Assembly (NCBI GenBank): GCA_030267565.1
Contig: BRXU01000008.1
Location: forward strand, 310,001 to 374,000
Direction of reading: 5' to 3'
Source of the DNA: Pleodorina starrii
Taxonomy: Eukaryota; Chlorophyta; Chlorophyceae; Chlamydomonadales; Volvocaceae
Length of the DNA stretch: 64,000 nt
Shown here: one piece after another, positions 19,325-29,184 of the stretch
How the letters are laid out: every line of letters starts with the position of its first letter
Position numbering within the stretch: position 1 is the stretch's first letter
The notes under the pieces: model-generated
What the model saw: the letters and a program-made list of their open reading frames with translations, nothing else
The model's database searches: none
Told to the model about the DNA's origin: nothing
Made by a program: the position numbers and the translations under genes

Positions 19325-22300
19325 TCACGACGGCCCCGGCTGCCCTGTCAGCTGAGCTGCTGCCTGGCTGGGCTGGGCGCTGATGGCTGACCCGGACGGG
19401 GAGACCTGCTGTGCTGCCTGGGCGCCCCCGGCGGGTGCCTGTGGTGCTGGGACCGGGGCCACCCGGGACAGATGAACCTGCAGACGCGGGCTGCTGCCAG
19501 CCACCCGCTGTACGGAGCAGAGGACGCCTGCATGCGCCCAGGAGGCTTCGAAGGCATCCAACCGGCCGGGCTTCAGCTTCGATGTGATGTGGCCCCGGGG
19601 CAGCCCCGCCAGAGTGTCCTCGGAGAGCGCCGACATGCTGAAATGTGCCCTCATGAGACGCTGCAGCTCCCCAATGATGCAGCCCACCACCGTGGCCGAC
19701 GAATGGTCATCAGGCTCCGCCCTGTGGTAGTGGCCCCAGACCGCCCACAGCCAAGTGGCTCGAAGGGCTGCCCACAGCAGCTGCAGCCCAGGGCTGGCGG
19801 GGTAGGCCGGCCACCCTCCTGGCCAGTCCCCCAGTAGTAGCACAGCCGGCTGGCTGATGAAGGGCAAGTCCGCGGCCCCGGAGACTGCCGCCCACAGCTC
19901 TGCCAGCCAAACCCGAGCTGCGGTGTAAGCCCCGCACTCCAAGAAGACGTGGGTCAGGCTGGCGACATGCAGGCTGCCGTCCACCGAGCAGCTAGGAGCA
20001 GGGCAGTGGGCACGCTGCGGCTGACCTTTGGAGGCCAGGTACACCCCGCACGGGAGCCGTCCATGGTGCAGCCGCCAGGCTAGCGCCTTGGCCCGGTTGC
20101 TTGCGGGGCAGTCCCACAGCCGCTGCCAGGCCCGCCGGCGGTCGAGGGGAGACATGCCAGCCGGGCCATCAGCTGCCTGGTCTGCCTCCGGGGCCGGCCC
20201 GGCGGGTGCCGACGGTCCGGCGGCAGCACCGGGGTCCTGCTGGTGCGGTGTCACATGGTGGCTGCCAGGCTGGCTGACCGGGCTGTCAGCGGCCGAGGGC
20301 AGTGATGGGGGGGAGGATCGGGGCCGCATCCAGCCGGGGCTGGGTGTGGGGTTCATGGCAAACCACCGGCTGCGGCTGGGCGCTTGCTGAGCCAGCCAGT
20401 GTTGGTGCCAGCGGGCCTCCTGGTGCTGTAGCTGGCTGTGCGGCTGCTCGGGCCACGCCGCGGGCATGAGGGGCCCCGTGTCCTGGTCCCGGCCCCAGCT
20501 GTGACCGCGGGCGGTGAGGCGGTGGCGCACCTCACTCACTGTGTAGTGGATGAGGGGCAGCACGCCGTGGCCGTGGCTGAGGGGGTAGCACTGGACCGAG
20601 TCCCAAAGCCCCAGTAGCTGGTATTCCACTGGCCATGAGGAGGCGCGTTGGGCCGGGGGCGCCTCGTTGTATCGCTGATGGTCCTCCAAGGTCCAGTGTC
20701 GGCGCGGCTTGCGGCCCGGCAGCACGCAGGCTGCAGGCCAGTCGGCGTCCCCTGCTGCTCCGGCCTGCTCGCTGTCTGGGGGCACCAAGCGGCCGTTGGG
20801 CAGGACGGCCCACAAGACTCCCCGTAGGGCTACTTACCCGGCTGCCATCGGGCGACAGGAGCCAGTCGGGCGCCGGCGGCAGTTTGGGGTCCAGGGGGTC
20901 GGCCGGCAGCAGTCTCCGCCAGTCGGCTGGGATGGCCCCAAGGACCGCCTGCATGAGGGGTTCGTGCTGGGTCATGGGCGACGCTGCACGGAGCTCGGCC
21001 AGGGTGCGGGGTCCCAGGTGGGCGGTCCCAGCCGGCGGGGTGAAGGGCTGGTCGGTGGCGGGGTCACGCAGGGCTGCATTGAAGAACAGGGGCTCATGCA
21101 GGATGGCACGCGCGTCCGTGGTCTCTGGGTAGGCCAGCCGGGTCGGGAGCGAGGAGCGGTAGGACTGCACCAGGCTGGCAATGAACGTAGGCAGGCTGGG
21201 GGGCGGTTCCGCCGTGCCATACACCCAGCCCCACCCAGTGGTCCCATCCGGCCTGTACTCGTCGAGCAGACCCCGCATGATCTGTTTCCATGGCTGCTGG
21301 CCGGGCTGAGCGAGCTGGGCGAGGGGCTTCGCATGCAGGGCGGTGGCGGTTGCCCGGTTTTGTTTGCCGTTCCTGTTGCTGTCGCCCTGGGTGTAGGGTT
21401 CGCCCCTTGGTTGTTGCGGTTGTGCAGGTTGTGGTTGTGTTGTCGCTGTGGTCGCTGTTGGGGCCTTTGCCCGGCCCGGGGGTTTGTCCTCGGTGACGGG
21501 CCCTGTTGTTGGTCCGTGGTGCTGGCCCGGGTGTTGGGCCGTGGTTTTTGCCCTGGTGTTGGGCCGTGGTGTTGGCTCTGGTTTCGGGCCCTGGTGTTGG
21601 GCTGTGGGGTTGGCCCTGGTGTTGGGCCGGGGTGTTGGCCCTGGGGTTTGGCCCTGGTGTTGGGCCCTGGTGTTGGTTTCGTTTCCCTCCTCGGTGTCTT
21701 GGAGGAAGGGGCGGCCGTGTGTGCCGCCCGTGCAGCAGTGGCTCCTGGCCTCTTGCTGCCCCCGTCCCTGTCCCTGTCCTGTCTGCGAGTTTAGGCGTTG
21801 CTTGGCTTTTTCTCTCTCCTCAGCTCCTTGCGGTGGTTTCTTGGGCTTCTTGCCAGGTTGTTGTGGCTTGCCGGTCTTGCTCGGCTTGCCTGTTGGGCTT
21901 CGCTTTCCCAGTCCTTGTAACGTCCCTCGCAGAAAAAAAAAAGGGCGACCATGAAGGCGTCGAGGTCGAGGTGGCCAACACCGCCACAGTCGCGATCCTG
22001 GCAGGCGATCTCCGGGCCAGGCTTCAGCAGGGCCCGCCCGTGGCACACCAGGGACGCGTCTTCCTCCAGGAGCGACCAGGCCACAAAGTCGTCGATATGC
22101 TTGCGTAGTGGTGCCAGCTGGGGTGGGGTGGGGCGGATGATGGAGAGGTGGTATGCCAGGTAGTTTCCCAGCACCTGTTTGGCCACATGCACCCGGCCCA
22201 CGAGGCTGAGGCCATGTCGCCGCCACACATGGCCGAGACGCTGGACCCGCTAAATTCTGCTGGTATAGCAGAGCCGCGCGGCCTCCGCCGGGTCCAGGGT

Positions 22301-22360
22301 GAAAGGGATTCCCAGGTGGCGTGGGGGTTCCTCACCGGGAGTCGGGAAACTCGCACCGGT
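19325..22360 (-). pseudogene. LINE ORF2 C-terminal half, copy 2
   Basis: From just after the RT motifs (LGTHAPVV region, cut at 22360 by the TIR element) to the stop near 19325. A 496-codon frame at 19325-20815 keeps the zinc-knuckle region (RLHHGRLPCGVYLASKG, CPAPSC, HVFLECGAY) intact and ends in QLTGQPGPS. Near 20822 one extra base (cccgtagggctac against cccgtagggctgc elsewhere) disturbs the frame; the same change is in copy 1 at 5505-5520, so the two copies are close relatives. The insertion at 21342-21942 breaks the frame again. Confidence 0.8.
21342..21942 (+). mobile_element. 5'-truncated LINE end (601 bp) with gggc duplication
   Basis: The plus-oriented 3' end of the LINE (from ggtggcggttgcccgg to ccctcgcag plus A11) lies between gggc copies at 21338-21341 and 21943-21946. 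The empty site is at 6017-6027. It inserted head-to-head relative to the surrounding minus-strand ORF2. Confidence 0.9.
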
Positions 22361-24652
22361 TGTCAGGGTAAATCAACGTCGCTGAGAAACTGGCGTCGGG
22401 CAATTTCGGTTGAGTCCGTTAACGAGGCGGTTGGCGACGAAGCGCCAACCGTTATTGCTGCGAAAGCCGTATTTATTGTCTTTGTGAGCATCCTGGATGT
22501 GGCTTTACGACGACTACGTCGGAGCTTCGAAAGGACGACGCCGCCTGTACGTGTTGTGTCGGAGGGGCCTTATGAGCTGGCCCTGTATCAGTCCGAGAGG
22601 GCGCTGTTAGCGTGACCTTGAGGCATTGTCTGCTGGCAGCTATGCAGGGGTTACCCTACCCCGTAGAGCCCTAGGCTCTCGGGCGTTGTTTGTAGTGTGG
22701 TAGAATGTAGTTTTGGCGCCACGCATGGACCTCGGCCGCCGGCCGGCTCTGCTGCTCATCCTGTACCTAGTCCGTCTGAGCTTTGCCAATGTGAACTCTG
22801 GACATAGCCAAACAGCACGGTCGCCTCGCGGCTCATCAACGGCAGCCGTGGCGCTGGGGGACGCCTCAATGCCGCCTCTGCTGCTCGACACTCGTCGCTT
22901 CCGCCGCCGTCTTCTGCCTACTTCCTGAGGCCTTCCGACAGTCAGCGTGCCCATCAGATGCTCCTTCCGTTTAGCCGTGTCATGGACGTCACCGTGGTTG
23001 GGGAGCGAGGCGCCCAGCGGGCGACGATCGACGTCATCGTCCGTCCTCCTCAGCCTCCCCTGTGCGCCACTGCTTTGCCTCAAGGTGGTGGTTCTAACCC
23101 ACCGTTTCTACTCATTGTGACGTCAGAAGAAGCTTTCGATGGGCAACGCGTGAACATTGTCGGAGCAAGCATGCGGACCAAGTTCTTGATCGAAGCGCGA
23201 TGCCGGCCGCCGAAGTAAGCTGGTGATATAGTGTTTTACAGACGGCGAATTTGGCTTACAGTATGCAGCAGAGCTTGGCTTGTTGCCTTGGCATGTCGTG
23301 GAAGTTGTTTTGCGCAGTAATACGCGGTGTTTAGGTAGATTACTGATGTTATCAGCTGTGCGCGCAAAGTCTATTATTTTGTTTTGGTGATATCTGAGAT
23401 GCCGCTTCGAGCACACTCATGATGGCCCATGGGCCGTTACATTCCAACCGTCGTTGCCGGCCCAACGGTTCCCGCCGTCCAATACGCGAGTGTCCAGCAT
23501 GCCGCGTTTAGTACTGCGCACTGCCGCTTTTAGCTCACCCTCGCGTCTGCGTGTTGAGTCGAGTCGAAGCAACGAGGTCGGATATCTGGCCGTACACTTA
23601 CTATCAACGCCTCGTTCCATCATATCAAATTAGCTGCCGGAGCAAAGCCCGCGCCATTAAAGAGCGACTAATGGGCACGCCCGGTATGTTTGGGGGGATG
23701 GGTTGGCTGCCCGAGACTAAGCCACTGACGTACACTCTCCCGTAGCCGGATCTGCGATTTCCTTGTTTGCAGTCGGCGCGCTTTTCAGCCCGACATGCTT
23801 TATCGCTGGAACTCCTCCGCCTGTCGTGCTGGGGGGGAATGGGGCGCGCCGTTTGCCGCAGTGCAGCGTGGTAGCTGGCGCCCTTCGTATCGCCCGTAGG
23901 CAGCCCCACCCGTTGAGAGAGAGTGCCTCGCGTTCATTTCACAGCCGTCGCAGTCGTTTGTTTTGAAGGTGAATACGTCAAGTGATGCTGTTGCCGGCCT
24001 GTCCTTGGCCTGAACTGCTGGCGCCCTTCGGTCCTGCGTATCCAGCGCGCCGCAATTAGTATTTCGCACGGCAGCATTCCTGCCCGTCGTCACGGCATGC
24101 GTGTTGAGTTATGGCAAAGTTTGGTGGTCGTGCATCTGGCCGTACAATGTCTTTCGACGCCTCGTTAAATCAAATCACATTAAATGCCGCAGCAAAGCCC
24201 GGCGTTCAATCAAATCACATTAAATGCCGTAGCAAAGCCCGCGCCACTAAAGAGCGACCAATGGGCACGCACGTCTTGGGGGAATGGGTTGGCTGCCCGA
24301 GACTAAGCCGTTGACATACCCGTGCCGGTAGCCAGATCGCGACTCCTTTGCTTGCTGTCGGCGCGCTTCAGCCCGACATGCTTTATTGCCGGGGCTTTTC
24401 CCGCCTGTCGTGCTTGGAGGGACGGTGTGCGCCGTGTGCCGTACAGTGCAGTCGCTGGCTCCGTTCGCTCCGTAAATTTTCGTGCCACATACCGTAAGGC
24501 ATAGCACGCGTGTCGTCAGTTGTATCCCGTTGCACAGCTCGGCGCCTTCGTTCGTTCATCCCTAGCCCGCTTTGCTAGCAAGCTTCGGTCTGGGGGGGGA
24601 GTGAGGCGCCTACGTGGCCGAACCGTCCCACCGACGGCCGTTTACCCTGACA
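22361..24652. mobile_element. 2.3-kb non-autonomous TIR DNA transposon
   Basis: The ends are perfect 12-bp inverted repeats (TGTCAGGGTAAA at 22361-22372; TTTACCCTGACA at 24641-24652) flanked by a 4-bp duplication CGGT (22357-22360, 24653-24656). The empty LINE site is at 6425-6440. Base composition is less GC-rich than the host LINE. I see no transposase. The inner half is a degenerate direct duplication: 23480-23890 resembles 24040-24470, sharing aaagagcgac, atgggcacgc, gggttggctgcccgagactaagcc and gcccgacatgcttta. Four-base duplications and TGT...ACA ends would fit Ginger-like or Sola-like families, but this is a guess. A short frame (22728-22928) begins with a signal-peptide-like stretch and could be captured host DNA. 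Confidence 0.85.
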
Positions 24653-24656
24653 CGGT

Positions 24657-27072
24657 TGCGGCGTTGGGCCCCACCACCGGCGCGTGGGTGCCCAGCACCA
24701 TCCCCTTCCCCTTGCTGGCATTGACCCGTGCGTTGCTGGCCCTGCAGAACAGCTGGACTGCCACGGTAGCGACCTCCCCATCCCTGTCGACATTGCTGAC
24801 CGTGAGCACCGTATCGTCCGCGTGGTGGGTGACAGGGGGGGGCTGGCACGTTGTTGGGGAGGGTGGGGGTGCTGAGAGCGTTGGTGCTGCGCAGGTGGTG
24901 CAGGTACGAGGTGAGGGGTTCCAGCTGCATGACCCACAGGACGGGCGACAGGGTGCTGCCCTGCTGAAGGCCGTTGCGGACCGGGAAAGGTGCTGACCGG
25001 TGCCCATTGACCACCACCCGGCAGGAGCCATCGGACGTGAGCAGGCGCAGCCAGCGCTGTGTGTGCTGACCGAAGCCCATGGCCTCGGCCACCCGGTAGA
25101 GCCAGGGGCGATGGACCCGGTCGTAGGCCTTCTCGATGTCGAGTATGATGAGGGCTGCTGGTTGCTGCGAGTGCCGCACCCACTCCGCCAGGGCCAGGTG
25201 GTAAAGGGTGTTGTCCCGGATGTCCCGGCCGCTGACGAAGGCAGTCTGCAGCGGGTTTATCAGGTAGTCCAGTGCCGGCTTTAGGCGATTGCTGACGGCC
25301 TTGCAGACAAGCTTGTAGTCGCATTGGAGCAGGGTGATGGGCCGGTAGCTGCTCAGGCTGGGCCGGGGCAGGCCTTTGCCTTTGTAGATGAGAGTGATGA
25401 CCCCTTCGTGCCAGCTGAGCGGCAGGGAGTCGGCAGCTGCGGCCCCGGACTCCACGGACCCCTGGGTGAAGGCTGCGTTGGCTGCGGCGAGCAGCAGCGG
25501 GCCCAGCAGCGGCCACAGCACCCGGTACACCTCATAAGGCAGGCCGTCCGAGCCAGGGGCGGTGCCATTCAGACAGGACGACAGAGCAGCCGCAAGTTCG
25601 TCCAGCTGCAGCTCGCCGGCGGCTGGGGCTGCGTCGGCAGCTTCCCGGAGGGGCTGGGGGAGCCGGCGGCGGAGGTGCTGCAGGAGCTGGTCTTGGGCTG
25701 TCAGGTCCACCTGCTCCACCCGGAACAGACCCGTGGGGCTGTCACTGCTGTACATGGCGTGGGCCGCAGCTGTTATAGCGGCGGCCGCACCCGGGTCACT
25801 GAGTGGAACCGGGAGGGGCTGACCCGGGACTGAGAGGTGGGTGACTGGCTCCCGGGTGCGCACCTCGCGTCCGAGCTGGTGGAACCAGCCGGTACCCTTG
25901 TCGCCATGCTGCGTGTACACGGCATCCAGCGCTTCTGTGCGGCGGATGGCTGCCTGTTTGACTGCCGTGGTGAGCTGGCTGCAGGCCTGTGCTGCCAGGG
26001 CGCCGGTGTCGGGCCCGGGCACAGCATGCTGCATGGCTGCCAGGGCTGCACACGCAGCGTGTTTGGCCGCCCTCAGGCTGGCGGCCTGGTCCTTCAGGTG
26101 CTGTCTGTGGAGGTGATCGGCTGCACTGCGCAGGCGACCTTTCAGACATTCCCACACCTCGCGCGGGTCAGCAGCGGCGTCTTGCTGCTGGACGGCCTGG
26201 ATTGCCAGCTCCACTGCCGACTGCAGGCGGGGCAGCAGGCCGGGGTGGTACAGCAGGTACGTGGGGAACGCCCAGCTGCTGCGGCCGAGGGTGGCGAGCC
26301 CTGGCAGCACCAGCTCCAAGAGCACCCCATGATGATCCCCCGGGGCGCCTGGCACCACCCGAACAGCTGTCACGTACTGCTGCAGAGGTTGGCTAATGAG
26401 CCAGCGGTCCAGGCGTGCCACCGGCGGTCTGGCGGGTGATGCCGGGTGAGTGAAGCCCCCCCCCCCCCCCACGCCGGAAGACAGCCAGGGGTCGACCAGA
26501 TTGGCCCCGTTGACCAGGGCCTGCAGTGCAGGCCTCCCGCCGGCCCGATGGGCAGACGTTTGGGCCTCGTCACCCGCATGCAGGACGCAGTTAAGGTCGC
26601 CTCCAAGCAGGATGTGGCGGTCTGTCTCGAGGTATGGCTGCAGGCTTTGGAAGAACTCTGGGCGGCTGGCGGCCACCGACGGGGCGTAGATGCATAGGAG
26701 GCGGAGGCGAAGGTGGAGGATATCCCAGTCCCAGCAGCAGACACGGCCGGCTGTGTCCGAGGTGTACGGGTGCTGCACACAGCCCGGCAGGCTGATCCCT
26801 GGCCGCGCCAGGATGGCGGCCCCACAGCTGAGGTCCGTGCCCGGGCTGTAACCCCATTTGCCCCGCCAGGGGGCCCCCGGGCCGCTGCCTCGTTGTAAAA
26901 CGGACTGTAGTGCTGCTTTGCTGCCCAGTTTCGCCTCCTGAACGAAGGTGACATCCGGGTTGCCTGCGACCTGCTGCTGGTAGCAGAGCAGCCTGGAGGC
27001 TCGCGCCCGCCCAAGCCCATTGACGTTTACGGTCAGGAGCTTGAAGGTGGGCGCGGTCCCGTCGGTCCTCAT
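24657..27072 (-). pseudogene. LINE ORF2 endonuclease-RT half, copy 2
   Basis: Starts with ATG at 27072 (in ATGA overlap with ORF1) and stays open for about 800 codons. Order: endonuclease (TVNVNGLG, VTFVQEAKLG, LLGGDLNCVL, roughly residues 10-190), a linker with RWLISQPLQQ, then RT (EGVITLIYKGKG, YRPITLLQCDYKLV, QTAFVSGRDIRDN, DIEKAYDR, LQQGSTLSPVLW). The eighth G in the run at 24835-24842 moves HADD out of frame, so the catalytic aspartates are lost from the continuous frame. After that the TIR element ends it. Apart from these two lesions it is the cleanest ORF2 N-terminal half here. The family encodes the nickase and polymerase for target-primed insertion. Confidence 0.88.
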
Positions 27073-27666
27073 GGCTGCGCGCCACGCGCCGCCCGTCTGG
27101 AGGGGCGGCCGTCGTGGCGGGCGAGTTGAGCTCGGGCCTGCTGCAGTTGGCCCAGAGCAGCGACGATGAAGGAGCGCACGTGCCCGGGGGTGGGGTGCAG
27201 GCCCGGCAGGAAAGGGGCCAGGGAGCTCAGATGGTCATGGTAGATCTTCAGAAATGCGCCGACCGAGCTGCGATTGCCGGTCTGAGCGTTGAGGGCGGGC
27301 TCCAGGGCTGATTGGGCCGCTGCCATCACCTCGGGCAGCACAGGCGGGCACCGTGGGGACACATAGCTGTGGTTCTCGCGCAGGAGGAGGGCGTCCAGTT
27401 CCATTGCGCCGAGGGGCGCTGGGGGCGACAGGTCCAGCTGGTGCAGTGCCCGGCGGCAGAAGGCGACCACGACGGGGCGGGGGTCGACGAGCTCCGGAGA
27501 CTCCAGTCGGGGGTGGTGGCGGATGAAGAGCTTTCGCAGGACCGCCTGGAAGGCGATGGACGAGCAGGCGGGGTGGGGGCATGCCGCGAAGTAATCCACG
27601 AACTGGTCGTGGTACCCAGCCGCAAGGGTGTCTGCGGGGGGGGCCCACTGGCTGGGCGTGGCTGTG
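27069..27666 (-). pseudogene. LINE ORF1, copy 2
   Basis: About 199 codons from PPPRATKATATPSQW to RRAARGAQP and the TGA at 27069-27071, one base out of phase with the ORF2 ATG (27070-27072). The body has CPHPAC, FIRHHPRLESPEL and GAFLKIYHDHLSSL. It has no recognised RNA-binding domain, but its position fits an ORF1 RNA-binding protein. The frame stays open upstream through 27667-28410, but no ATG is found there, so a full N-terminus is not shown. It is nearly identical to 9313-9916. Confidence 0.7.
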
Positions 27667-28410
27667 GCTTTTGTGGCTCTGGGAGGCGGTTTCGGTGGTG
27701 CGGGGTTCTCTTCGGGCGTGCTGTGGTTTTCCTGTTTCCTCTGGTGCTCCCCGGCGGGGGGGGGGGCTTGTCCGCCCTGGTTCGCTGTGGCGGTTGCCCG
27801 GTTTTGTTTGCCGTTCCTGTTGCTGTCGCCCTGGGTGTAGGGTTCGCCCCTTGGCTGTTGTGGTTGCGCAGGTTGTGGTTGTGTTGTTTCTGAGGTCGTT
27901 TGTTGGGGCCTTTGCCCGGCCCTAGGGTTTGTCCCCGGTGACGGGCCCTGTTGTTGGTCCGTGGTGCTGGCCCGGGTGTTGGGCCGTGGTTTTGGCCCTG
28001 GTGTTGGGCCGTGGTGTTGGCTCTGGTTTTGGGCCCGGGTTTTGGGCCCTGGTGTTGGGCTGTGGGGTTGGCCCTGGTGTTGGGCCGTGGTGTTGGCCCT
28101 GGTGTTGGGCCCTGGGGTTGGCCCTGGTGTTGGGCCCTGGGGTTGGTTTCGGTTCCCTCCTCGGTGTCTTGGAGGAAGGGGTGGCCGTGTGTGCCGCCCG
28201 TGCAGCAGTGGCTCCTGGCCTATTGCTGCCCCCGTCCCTGTCCCTGTCCTGTCTGCGAGTTTAGGCGTTGCTTGGCTTTTTCTCTCTCCTCGGCTCCTTG
28301 CGGTGGTTTTTGGGGCTTCTTGCCAGGTGGTTGTGGCTTGCCGGTCTTGCTCGGCTTGCCCGTTGGGCTTCGCTTTCCCAGTCCTTGTAACATCCCTCGC
28401 AGAAAAAAAA
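27667..28410 (+). repeat. Inverted copy of LINE 3' terminus in front of ORF1
   Basis: On the plus strand this is a normal LINE 3' end: gcttttgtggctctgggagg, the minisatellite, then gtccttgtaacatccctcgcag and A8. It abuts ORF1 of a minus-strand LINE, so the element has complementary ends of about 740 bp. The junction gtggctgtgg/cttttgtggctc is the same at 9908-9918 in copy 1, which argues that it is part of the source element. A head-to-head insertion or 5' inversion, later duplicated, is the alternative. Confidence 0.75.
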
Positions 28411-29184
28411 CAACAAACCAGGCCAGACAAGCCCCCCCCCGCCGGGGAGCACTAGAGGAAACAAAAACCCACAGCACGCCCGAAGAGAGCCCCAGAGGGA
28501 AGAAAAACCCACAGCACCACGGCAGCACACGAGCGCACCGGAGACAAGCAACCGCCGACCCCACCCTGGAGGCGTCCCCGCAAGACAGCCGGCCCCAAGC
28601 CTCACCTCCCCCCAAGTCACCCCGCACAGCAGGAACCCTACACCCAACGCTCCCCGGCTCCCAAGAACCCCCACGGACGCAGCAGGGGCAGCGCCGCCTG
28701 GCTGGAAGCCAGGGCACAAGTGCGCCGGCGACAAGACTCCCGCAGTCCCCACCCTGGGGGCGTCCCCTCCAGACAGCGACCCCCGAGCCCCACCTCCCTC
28801 CCCAGTCCCCTCCACGCCGAGAGCACCCCACACCCAAGACCCCCCGTCCCCCAAGAACCTCCAAAAGGCCGCAGGGACAGCACCGCCGGGTCAGAGACCA
28901 GGGCACGGGCGCGCCAGCGACAAAACACCCACAGACCCCACATAGGGGACGTCCCCTCAAGACATCGGAACCCGAACCGCACCTGCCGCCCACGGCAGCC
29001 TGCACCACACCAACCCTGCTCCGAAGCCCCCCCGACCCCCAAGACCCCCTCAGGCCCCACCCACAGCAAGCCCCGCACCGCACCCCCCTCCCTAGGCAAC
29101 CCGCACCACACTCCCCCCCAACCTCAAGACCCCTCGCACCCTAAGAACTGCAGACACCGAGACCCCCGACACCCAACAACCCGC
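28411..29184 (-). repeat. LINE 3' UTR, copy 3 (partial)
   Basis: The complement of the 3' UTR from the point caacaaaccaggccagacaa to the ORF2 stop. It is clearly more diverged from the other copies, with small deletions and substitutions. The distal part with minisatellite and A-tail is missing and is replaced on the left by the tailed end at 28410. Confidence 0.7.

Larger units (their letters stand above)
17641..28402 (-). mobile_element. Near full-length LINE, copy 2, carrying nested SINE, LINE and TIR elements
   Basis: On the minus strand this copy can be followed from an inverted-terminus segment (27667-28402) through ORF1 (27069-27666), ORF2 (27072 down to 19325) and the 3' UTR to the A-tail at 17642-17649. 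Removing three insertions (SINE 18694-19133, plus-strand LINE end 21342-21942, TIR element 22361-24652) leaves a continuous element of about 7.4 kb. I find no clear target duplication around the whole unit (gtgtgcagcc left, caacaaacca right). It could therefore be a recombined or 5'-inverted product and not a clean single insertion. Confidence 0.65.
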
